A DNA stretch of 6,845 nucleotides from an uncultured Phenylobacterium sp. (GTDB lineage Bacteria > Pseudomonadota > Alphaproteobacteria > Caulobacterales > Caulobacteraceae), in assembly GCA_945952355.1 (NCBI GenBank), contig CAMFIW010000158.1:1-6845 (forward strand). The letters run 5' to 3'. Every line of letters starts with the position of its first letter. Positions within the stretch are counted from its first letter, which is position 1. This document shows, piece after piece, positions 1 to 6,845 of the stretch. The position numbers and the translations under genes are program-made. The notes beneath the pieces were generated by a model that made no database searches, was not told the DNA's origin, and was given only the letters and a program-made list of their open reading frames with translations.

Positions 1-1072
1 GTGCGATCCGCCGCCGTGTTGCGGTCCTCGGCCGAGAACTGCGAGGTCTCCGCCTTCTGCCAGTAGAGCGTCCAGGCGGCGCGCTGGAAGAGGCCGCCGT
101 CGCGCGCATAGAGCTGGTCGAGCGCCACGCGGTCGCGCCGCGTCTCGTCATGCGCCTTCAGGCCGAGCACGCTGGTCGAGGCCAGTGGCGGCTTGGCGAT
201 CCCGCTCAGCACATCGGTGTCCACGTCGCGGTCGAAGTGCTCCAGGGTCAGGCGGAAGCGGTTCGTCTCGCTCGCCTGGAACACCAGCTTGCCCATCACG
301 TCGTTCTGCTCGACGTCCTGCGGATTGGCCGTGGTGCGGTCGGTGTTGGCGGCGTTGTTCGAGCCGCGCGTCTCGAACTCGCCGCCGTCGCGGCGGCTAT
401 AGGCGATCAGCCCCGACCAGTGGCCCTGCCGCCCGGCCGCGACCAGGCCCTCGCCCCAGCTCTCGTCGGCCGATGCGTAGGACGACTTGCCCTGGAAGGC
501 CCAGGCCTTGCCGTCCTTCAGGACATCCGCCGGATCCTTGGTGGTGAAGCTCACCGCGCCGGCCACCCCGTCGCTGCCGTAGAGCGCCGAGGCCGGGCCG
601 CGCAGGATCTCCACCGATTTCAGGAGATCGAGGTCGGCATAGTCGCCAAGCCCGCGTTCTCCGTTCCGATCAGGTAATCGGCCGGCACGCGCACGCCGTC
701 GATCTGCATCAGCACCCGGTTGCCTTCCAGGCCGCGGATGTTGAAGCCGGAATCGCCGTCCCGGCCCGTGGCGCCGAGCGCCGCGCCGAACCGCGCCGGA
801 CTGCGGCGGACGCTGACGCCGGGCTCGTAGCGGACCAGGTCCTTGATGTCGGCGGCCAGGCGCTCGTCGATGTCGGCGCTGGTGATCACGCTGACCGTGG
901 CCGGGACCTCGCTGGCCAGCTTCTCGCTGCGGGTGGCGATCACCGTCACCGGATCGACCGTCGAATCGGCCTCCGCCGCCAGCGCGCTCCCCGACCAGCC
1001 ACAGACCATCAGGCCCAGGACCATTTGGCCCAAAGCCGCGCGGGACGTCGTCCCCCACAAGCGTTCGCGCAT
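1..1072 (-). CDS. TonB-dependent receptor, heme/hemoglobin-type family, N-terminal part, frameshifted and cut by the window edge
   Basis: This is an outer-membrane receptor that would import an iron source, most likely heme, using TonB/ExbBD energy. The chosen ATG at 1072 has a GGGGGA ribosome site seven bases upstream; an upstream TTG at 1093 is less likely. Residues 1-33 form a signal peptide (hydrophobic core, then SALAA before EAD). A TonB-box-like DPVTVIATR follows at about 40-48, then a plug domain with NIRGLEGNRVLMQIDGVR at 111-128. Near residue 141 (base 648) the frame breaks: the first frame stops at 620, while the next frame is open without a stop from 647 to the left edge. That second frame reads GDYADLDLLKSVEILRGPAS and then YGSDGVAGAVSF, the standard end of a plug, followed by beta-barrel-like sequence. 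One missing base explains this, as either a sequencing error or a real pseudogene. The plug fits the TonB-hemoglobin/transferrin/lactoferrin family. The barrel motifs that would confirm heme lie outside the window. Confidence 0.88.
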
Positions 1073-1118
1073 CACACCGTCCCCCAAATCCAAACTTGGC
1101 CGGAGGGTTATTGCGAAC

Positions 1119-1137
1119 GCTTATGAGAATCAATATC
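1119..1137 (-). promoter_or_regulatory. Fur box upstream of the TonB receptor
   Basis: Read on the minus strand this is GATATTGATTCTCATAAGC, which matches the classical 19-base Fur consensus GATAATGATAATCATTATC at 14 of 19 positions. It lies 47-65 bases upstream of the receptor ATG at 1072, where a repressor would cover the promoter. Fur with iron normally shuts such receptor genes off. I could not assign -35 and -10 elements confidently. The site also lies about 200 bases upstream of the divergent gene at 1337 and could influence it. Confidence 0.72.
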
Positions 1138-1156
1138 AAATATGAAGGGCCGGATG

Positions 1157-1267
1157 CCCCCTCCGCCGCGAGGGGGAGGGGGTAGGGTGAGGGGGGCGGG
1201 GCCGCCCGCGAGGCCTCGACAATTGAAACGCCCCAGCCCTCACCCCTCTCCCGTAAGCGAGAGAGGG
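1157..1267. repeat. GC-rich inverted-repeat (REP/MITE-like) intergenic element
   Basis: Two C-rich/G-rich hairpins face each other. The left one pairs CCCCCTC (1157-1163) with GAGGGGG (1170-1176) around a six-base loop. The right one pairs CCCTCTC (1244-1250) with GAGAGGG (1261-1267). The flanks are also inverted relative to each other: AGGGTGAGGG after the left hairpin against CCCTCACCCCTCTCCC before the right. The middle (about 1197-1235) is unrelated GC-rich spacer. Similar CCCTCACCC/CTCTCCCG hairpin elements are, from memory, common between genes in alphaproteobacteria; copy number here needs the genome. It separates the Fur box from the gene at 1337. Confidence 0.6.
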
Positions 1268-1287
1268 CAATGCCGCCGGAAACTCAG

Positions 1288-1310
1288 TTGCAAGTCATTC
1301 GCAATTGCAA
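1288..1310 (+). promoter_or_regulatory. Possible second iron-responsive (Fur-like) operator
   Basis: An AT-richer island in very GC-rich DNA reads TTGCAAG, TCATTCGCAA and TTGCAA in succession. It forms an imperfect dyad of TTGC and GCAA arms, with a perfect GCAATTGC palindrome at 1301-1308. Boxes built on TTGCRAATGA/TCATTCGCAA halves resemble Fur sites ahead of siderophore and heme genes in other proteobacteria. The match to the 19-base Fur consensus is weak (about 9 of 19), so another dyad-binding regulator is possible. It ends 26 bases before the ATG at 1337, where it could control that gene directly. Confidence 0.4.
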
Positions 1311-1324
1311 TAGCGTCCCCAGAC

Positions 1325-1331
1325 CAGGAGG
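1325..1331 (+). promoter_or_regulatory. Strong ribosome binding site that sets the start at 1337
   Basis: The sequence AGGAGG lies about six bases before the ATG at 1337. The same frame is open upstream to 1142, but that part runs through the inverted-repeat element and has no ribosome site, so 1337 is the start. Confidence 0.75.
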
Positions 1332-1336
1332 ACGCC

Positions 1337-1876
1337 ATGGCCGAACCGGATCCCGACACGCCCCATCGCCTCGGCGACCTCACCCGCGGCGAGCACATGC
1401 TGCTGTGGGCTTTCCGCGCCGAAGCCTTCGGCGCGGGCCAGTGCCACCTGGTCCGGCGGCAGTTCGAACAGGCCTGCGGGCCGGTGGGCGCCGAGGCGCT
1501 GAACGCCCTGGTCGTCTTCGTCCGCGAACTCGCAAGGCGCGGCCGGCGGCGGATCGGAATCTGTGTGCCGGGCTCCTATCGCCTGTCGCGCGACGAGCAA
1601 CTCATCCTCGCCGTCTTCGCCGCCGCCCAGGCCGAACAGTACGACCGCATGGCCGCCCACCTCGCCTGGCTGGTCGGCGCCGATCCCGCCCCCGCCTTCC
1701 CCGCCGCGGCCTGCCTGGTCGCCGACGCGCTCGCTCTCAATGGCTTGATCCTTCGCCTCCCCGACACCGATCCCGGCGCCTGGTCGACGCTTGAGCCGGA
1801 ACCGATCGAGGAGCCTTCGGTCGTCTTCCTCTCCCCCGCTCGGGAGAGAAGAATTCAGGTCCCCGGCTGGAGGTAG
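1337..1876 (+). CDS. Conserved-looking hypothetical protein, 179 residues, divergent from the TonB receptor
   Basis: I do not recognise a named family. The protein looks soluble and mostly helical, with no signal peptide or membrane segment. An amphipathic block begins LTRGEHMLLWAFRAEAFG (15-32). Next come CHLVRRQFEQAC (36-47), a helix ending in RRGRRRIGICVPG (67-79) and SRDEQLILAVFAAAQAEQYD (84-103). HLAWLV (108-113) and an alanine/leucine-rich helix (120-140) follow. Cysteines sit at 36, 47, 76 and 126 and form no clear metal motif. An AGGAGG site supports the start. After about residue 150 the sequence becomes proline/glutamate-rich. The last 15 or so codons cover a repeat-type hairpin (1829-1848), so the tail may be an accidental extension. 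Its divergent position beside a Fur-controlled receptor, with an iron-box-like site just upstream, suggests a role in iron or heme handling; that is inference only. Confidence is high that it is a gene and low on function. Confidence 0.78.
   Translation: MAEPDPDTPHRLGDLTRGEHMLLWAFRAEAFGAGQCHLVRRQFEQACGPVGAEALNALVVFVRELARRGRRRIGICVPGSYRLSRDEQLILAVFAAAQAEQYDRMAAHLAWLVGADPAPAFPAAACLVADALALNGLILRLPDTDPGAWSTLEPEPIEEPSVVFLSPARERRIQVPGWR
1829..1848. repeat. Repeat-type hairpin inside the 3' end of the 179-residue gene
   Basis: CTCTCCC (1829-1835) pairs perfectly with GGGAGAG (1842-1848) around the six-base loop CCGCTC. The stem closely resembles the hairpin at 1244-1267, so it is probably a half copy of the same family. 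It lies in frame within the coding region about 28 bases before the stop. No T-run follows, so it is a poor candidate for a classical terminator. Confidence 0.5.
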
Positions 1877-2176
1877 GGCACGGCGCGAAAAGCCGCCGCT
1901 CGGCGCCACGCCGGCAAAGCCGCGCCCCGTCATAGGGCGCCGCCAGTAGTCCGAGCTGCCGGCGCGGCGCCTTGCGCGAACATCCCGGCCGGAACCATCG
2001 CCCGCCCGCCGCAACGATCAGCCCACGCCGTGTCGCCAGCATCGCAACCTCCCGCTACGGGAAGCCTGGTCGAGAAACGACACCGGCATCTTCAAAAATG
2101 CACTCCCGCATAGCGGGCGACGTTTGGCGCCGCCAATTTATCATTGCATGCTGTCGAGGGGCGTTGGGGGGCGACG
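1877..2176. other. Intergenic stretch, about 300 bases, no gene seen
   Basis: Open frames here are GC-driven and lack ribosome sites or recognisable protein character. Three short perfect hairpins are visible: GCGCCC/GGGCGC at 1922-1940, TCCCG/CGGGA at 2050-2062 and CCCGC/GCGGG at 2105-2117. None has a T-tract. The last 80 bases are less GC-rich, and TATCAT at 2139-2144 could be a -10 element for the gene at 2177, but I see no good -35 at normal spacing. The leader of the downstream gene must lie here. Confidence 0.5.
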
Positions 2177-5100
2177 ATGCTGCGGATTACGCGAAGCATG
2201 CTCAGGCAGGCGATCGCCAAGAGCCTGTGCGTCGACGGGAGCGCCTGCGTCTTCGATGGAGGCGCGGTGAGGCTGCGCCCCTTCCTCCCTCCGGTCGTCC
2301 AAGCGGCGTTCGAGATGGACGAAGTCTCTCGCGAGTCCGCGGCGACCTGGCTCAGCGTCCCGCAGTTCGAGATGCTGAGCCTCGCGGCGCGCAGCCACAT
2401 GCTGGGTCATCCCTGCGACGGCGACCTGAACCTCGACCGGTCCAGGTTTCCGACCGTGGACCCTGAAGACATCGTCGCGGTGCTGGCTGAGGTCGCCGCC
2501 AGGCTTGCCGCCACCGAGGGGCGGAGCGCGATCGGCGACGCCGAGGAGTTGCTGGCCTCGCGCACCGGCCTCCAGCTGATCGGCTGCCGAATTGCGCGTC
2601 GCAAGGCCTCCGATGTCCCTACGGATCGCCTGATCGCCCCCAACGACGCCGCGGACGGGGCGGCGCGCTTCGTGAACGCGCGCCTGCCGCTTTCGCTGAG
2701 ACTCATCGGTTGCGTCATCGAGAGTCCCCTCTCCTTCACCAACTGCGAGATCGTGACGCTGGATCTTTCAGGATCCGCCGTGCGGGGGCTGGATGCGACC
2801 TCGATGAACGCCAGCGGCAGCATCCGCTTGCGGCGGGCCACGATCCTCTCTCCTGCCGACTTCAGCGGTTCGACCGTACGCGGTGTCTTCGACGCCACGG
2901 ACGTCGTGGTCATCCCCCTGCTCCGCCAGCCGGCGGGCCAGGCCTATTCGCCGGAACGCGGAGTGCTCAATCTCACCGAGGCGACATTCCAGAACGACGT
3001 CTATCTGAATCGGGCCCGGATCTGGGGCGGCCTGCGTTTCACCGACGCGGTCATGGAACGGTCCGTCTTCATGAACCGCGCAGCCGTGCGCTCGCCGATC
3101 GGCGTCCTGGAGCGCGTCGCCGCGGACCTGATGCCGGGTCATTTGGAGGCGTGGAAGCCGGGCGCGGCGCGGGGCGCGTTGCAAGCGGCGCGGAAGTTCC
3201 AGGCCTACCGCCGGCTGCAGGGACAGAGCGCCAAGCTAGCCACGTTGCTGCACAGCTACCGCGGGGAGATGAAGGCCGCCTGCACGACGGCTGAGAACGT
3301 TTGGCTTCCCGCGAACCACGAGCTGAAGGCCGGCACGGCCTATCAGATCGTCCAGGGCCTGACCGACAATACGCCCGGGATGGCGCCGTTGCAGAAGCTT
3401 CTGACCGAAAACATGCGCGCTCGCACGACGGCGGTCTGGGCTGACGGGGCGACGGTGAAGGGACGGATCTTCGGCCGCGGTCTCCGCGCCATGGGCAGGG
3501 TGCGGATGCGCTACGTGAACGTGGGCGACGGCATCCATCTGGAAGATTCCGACCTGCGTTCCGGCGTCGCCATCGGGCTGATGCTGGACGCACTGCCGCT
3601 CATCGCCGAGCGCACGGCCGATCGTTCAGTCGCCGAGGTCTTGGGCGATCTGGACCGGATCCGCATGGACACCAAGGCCGCAGCCGAAAGGCGCGACTAT
3701 CCGGCCGACGACGAATATGTCGTCGACCTGCGGGAGGGAAAGCTTGGCGGCAGCCTGGAGTTCGGGACCTACAGCCCCGAGTTCTATTTCCAAGCCGACC
3801 GCGAGGCCAACGAGGGCAAGCCCAATCCGATGCGCGGACGGATCGAGGGGAAGGTCGCCCTTGGTCGCTCGAACATTCGCGGCAGCCTGCGCGTCGCAAG
3901 GGTATTGTTTCGTCTGCCCAGGCGGCGAGCGGACGGCCCCGCCACCGACTCGGACTATGCGATGGACCTGCATCGCGCCCAGATTGGCGGAGACTTGGAT
4001 TTCCGCGCCTGCAAGGGCCTGCACGGCGTGAACGTCGAGAACGCCGACATTCGCGGCAGCATCGACTTCTACTCGCCTTCCTCCCAGGACAAGGCCGAAG
4101 GCCGTCCCGACGAAGCGGAAAGCCCGGACGCCGATGCGGCGCCCGACGCGCCGGACAAGGGCGCCGACGCGCCGCCGTCGGCCCTACCCTTCTGGGCGGT
4201 GAGCCAGGGGCGGCGCAAGGGATGGCGATGGATTCGCGGGCCCCTGTCTTTGTGGCTGCAGGCCTACGCCTTGAAGACCGCGAAGCCTCGCGACGAGTAT
4301 GAAGACCAGTGGCGCAAGACCAATCGGACCAGAGTCGAGGGCCGGGCCCTGCACCTTCGCGGCGACCTTATGCTGCGCGGCTGCACGATCGGCGGCGACG
4401 CGCGACTGGTGTTCAATCCGAGGCCGGGAACGGGCCCGAGCATCAAGGCGGAACTGGCCAAGATCGGCGGGCGTCTCGACATCATGCCCTACCCCCACCG
4501 CCACGACGAAGACAGCTTCCTGCTCGATATCGACGAGTTCGCCCGCAACGAGAAGCGCGCCGGCGAGGAACGCGTACTCATCCAGAAGCGGTCGCAGTAT
4601 TCGCCGCCGAGCGCGTGGCGCGCCTTGACCACCCGGTCCCCGCACATCGACTTGCGCAGCGCCAAGGCGGTCGCATTCTGTCATCCGCCGCCGGCCTGGC
4701 CCAGGCAAGGCGGTCTCAGCCTGACCGGCTTCAAGTATGGCAGGACAGCCAATATCGGGCCCCTCGCGCCACACCCCTATTCCATCGACTACAACGAGCA
4801 TGGCCTGCCGGTCTCACCGCTCCGCCGGAGCAATCGGGACGACCTTCGGCTTTGTCTCGCGATCGTCTTCACGTCGTTCCTGCTGGTCTCGTCCGTCCTG
4901 CTGGTCATGCCGGACTCGCCCGTCTATCGCGGGTCGATGCTCTTCAGCCAGGAGGGCGCGCACGGCTACATGCGCCAGATAGACCTCGTGGGGCGCATCA
5001 ACCTGTTTCTGACGTTCCTCGTCCTGTCGGTCTGCCTGTGGCTCGAGGTGCTGCGGAACTTCGCGCCCAGAACCGACCAGTCGTCTCCCATGGCCCTGGT

Positions 5101-5767
5101 CTATCTCAAGCTGCAGCAGGTCTCGCGAAACCGATATCGCACGCCGGGCACGATCTATTGGGCGCTCGACCCCTATGTCACGGCCACGCGGGCGCTGAGG
5201 GAGGAAGGCCGCTACCTGTCGGCCCACGCCGTTGAGATCGACCGCCTGCGGCAGCGCTACTCCATGCTGTCGCTACGCCACCACTTCCTCGCCAAGCTGC
5301 TGCTCGGAGTGGTCGATCGGGTGTCGGAGTACGGGTTCAACATCTCGCGCACCTTCGTGCTGCTGGTCCTCACCTTGCTGGCGGCCTCCATGCTGGCGCA
5401 TGCCAGCATCACGGTCGGCGCATTGGAATCGAAGGAGGCGAAGCCCGATTCTCCCGTCGGCTTGGTGAATGTCGTGACAGGCAACGCGCGGCTCGACAGC
5501 GTCCCAACCACCGCGCCGCCGCCACCCGATGTCGCCAACGAGGAATTCGTGTCGCTGCTCTACGCCATCGACACGGTCGTGCCGTTCCTGGATTTCCATC
5601 AGCGTGATCGTTGGCAGGCCAAGATCCCCAAGGTCCATCACCTACCCAACTGGGCCTATCTGATCTGGCCCGACCTGTTCGCGGCGATAGGACTTTTCCT
5701 GACGACCATCGGCGTGACCTCGCTCGCGACGCGCATGGAGTCGGTGCTGGCGAGGACCGAGGACTAG
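2177..5767 (+). CDS. Large membrane-anchored protein with pentapeptide-like/beta-helical repeats, function unknown
   Basis: This is a 1196-residue protein. The ATG at 2177 is chosen because TTGGGGGG lies six to eight bases upstream; an in-frame TTG at 2144 has no ribosome site. There is no signal peptide. Strand-turn repeats of the type LxLxGxxIxGxLxF occur at about 173-300, 441-465, 513-577, 594-634, 717-774 and 822-862, as in pentapeptide-like right-handed beta-helices. A helical insert interrupts them at about 305-425 and an acidic, proline/alanine-rich linker at 635-672. Four membrane segments follow at about 891-913, 942-960, 1060-1083 and 1163-1186. Charges before segment 1 and the basic 100-residue loop between 2 and 3 suggest that both ends and that loop are cytoplasmic. 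The loop contains ATRALREEGRYLSAHAVEID (about 1017-1036). The last outer loop carries LLYAIDTVVPFLDFHQRDRW (1127-1146). These C-terminal features match, from memory, a family sometimes labelled 'membrane-associated oxidoreductase'. I see no GxGxxG or CxxC motif, so an enzyme role is unsupported. A scaffold, sensor or channel-like role is possible. Confidence 0.85.
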   Translation: MLRITRSMLRQAIAKSLCVDGSACVFDGGAVRLRPFLPPVVQAAFEMDEVSRESAATWLSVPQFEMLSLAARSHMLGHPCDGDLNLDRSRFPTVDPEDIVAVLAEVAARLAATEGRSAIGDAEELLASRTGLQLIGCRIARRKASDVPTDRLIAPNDAADGAARFVNARLPLSLRLIGCVIESPLSFTNCEIVTLDLSGSAVRGLDATSMNASGSIRLRRATILSPADFSGSTVRGVFDATDVVVIPLLRQPAGQAYSPERGVLNLTEATFQNDVYLNRARIWGGLRFTDAVMERSVFMNRAAVRSPIGVLERVAADLMPGHLEAWKPGAARGALQAARKFQAYRRLQGQSAKLATLLHSYRGEMKAACTTAENVWLPANHELKAGTAYQIVQGLTDNTPGMAPLQKLLTENMRARTTAVWADGATVKGRIFGRGLRAMGRVRMRYVNVGDGIHLEDSDLRSGVAIGLMLDALPLIAERTADRSVAEVLGDLDRIRMDTKAAAERRDYPADDEYVVDLREGKLGGSLEFGTYSPEFYFQADREANEGKPNPMRGRIEGKVALGRSNIRGSLRVARVLFRLPRRRADGPATDSDYAMDLHRAQIGGDLDFRACKGLHGVNVENADIRGSIDFYSPSSQDKAEGRPDEAESPDADAAPDAPDKGADAPPSALPFWAVSQGRRKGWRWIRGPLSLWLQAYALKTAKPRDEYEDQWRKTNRTRVEGRALHLRGDLMLRGCTIGGDARLVFNPRPGTGPSIKAELAKIGGRLDIMPYPHRHDEDSFLLDIDEFARNEKRAGEERVLIQKRSQYSPPSAWRALTTRSPHIDLRSAKAVAFCHPPPAWPRQGGLSLTGFKYGRTANIGPLAPHPYSIDYNEHGLPVSPLRRSNRDDLRLCLAIVFTSFLLVSSVLLVMPDSPVYRGSMLFSQEGAHGYMRQIDLVGRINLFLTFLVLSVCLWLEVLRNFAPRTDQSSPMALVYLKLQQVSRNRYRTPGTIYWALDPYVTATRALREEGRYLSAHAVEIDRLRQRYSMLSLRHHFLAKLLLGVVDRVSEYGFNISRTFVLLVLTLLAASMLAHASITVGALESKEAKPDSPVGLVNVVTGNARLDSVPTTAPPPPDVANEEFVSLLYAIDTVVPFLDFHQRDRWQAKIPKVHHLPNWAYLIWPDLFAAIGLFLTTIGVTSLATRMESVLARTED

Positions 5768-5769
5768 CC

Positions 5770-6798
<1,029 letters not shown>

Positions 6799-6845
6799 CT
6801 GTCTCTTATACACATCTGACGCTGCCGACGATATGCAGTGTGTAG
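6799..6845. other. Nextera sequencing adapter (artefact), not genomic
   Basis: CTGTCTCTTATACACATCT (6799-6817) is the Tn5 mosaic end. GACGCTGCCGACGA (6818-6831) is the Nextera read-side adapter. TATGCAGT (6832-6839) is the reverse complement of the i5 index ACTGCATA, which I recall as S506. GTGTAG (6840-6845) is the start of the reverse-complemented P5 sequence. The order and spacing are exactly those of an Illumina Nextera library molecule, so this is library sequence left on a contig end rather than a transposon. Confidence 0.98.

Noticed and set aside
1073..1093. TTG start for the TonB receptor at 1093
   Set aside because: It places the good ribosome site inside the coding region; the ATG at 1072 gives a normal signal peptide with correct spacing.
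1142..1336. Upstream extension of the 179-residue gene to a start at 1142
   Set aside because: The extension translates the inverted-repeat element into proline/glycine/arginine-rich sequence and has no ribosome site; AGGAGG before 1337 is decisive.
1922..1940. Hairpin GCGCCC/GGGCGC as a terminator for the 179-residue gene
   Set aside because: The stem is only six base pairs and no T-run follows; such stems arise often by chance in GC-rich DNA.
1295..2042. Long minus-strand open frames opposite the 179-residue gene
   Set aside because: These are low-complexity G/R/A-rich products typical of the antisense of GC-rich genes, with no ribosome site or recognisable protein character.
2144..2176. 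TTG start for the large membrane protein at 2144
   Set aside because: There is no ribosome site before it, while a G-rich site precedes the ATG at 2177.
4309..5235. 308-residue plus-strand open frame inside the large gene
   Set aside because: It is an out-of-frame shadow rich in R/P/A; the main frame carries membrane segments and repeats throughout.
6799..6817. A Tn5-type transposon end
   Set aside because: The mosaic end is followed by synthetic adapter, index and P5 sequence, so it is library construction sequence.

Overview
The window is GC-rich DNA (by eye about two thirds G+C) from an alphaproteobacterium. Codon use, the glutathione-dependent formaldehyde dehydrogenase sequence and the Fur-type iron operators suggest a Caulobacteraceae-like genome (Caulobacter, Phenylobacterium or relatives). 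The assignment is by impression; no rRNA or other marker gene is present. The last 47 bases are not genomic: they are an untrimmed Illumina Nextera adapter with index and the start of the P5 sequence. This is therefore the end of a short-read contig, and real DNA stops at about 6798.

Layout. From 1 to 1072 on the minus strand lies the N-terminal part of a TonB-dependent outer-membrane receptor of the heme/hemoglobin-type family. It runs off the left edge and carries an apparent single-base frameshift near 648. A strong Fur box (1119-1137) lies upstream of it. Next comes a GC-rich inverted-repeat element (1157-1267), then a second, weaker iron-box-like site (1288-1310). A divergent plus-strand gene (1337-1876) follows, encoding a 179-residue protein of unknown function. 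Its last codons run into another hairpin of the same repeat type. About 300 bp without a gene (1877-2176) holds only small hairpins.

From 2177 to 5767 lies one very large plus-strand gene (1196 residues). It encodes a membrane-anchored protein with a cytoplasmic pentapeptide-like/beta-helical repeat region, interrupted by helical and acidic inserts, and four C-terminal membrane segments. It matches a family with no established function and is the least explained item here. It converges, with two bases between stop codons, on a minus-strand class III alcohol dehydrogenase gene (frmA/adhC type, 5770-6798). That gene lacks its first roughly 27 codons because the contig ends there.

Working together. 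The receptor and the 179-residue protein share a divergent control region with two iron-box-like sites, so they probably form an iron-responsive pair. The large membrane protein and the formaldehyde dehydrogenase show no functional link beyond position. I see no CRISPR array, tRNA, rRNA, transposase or phage gene.
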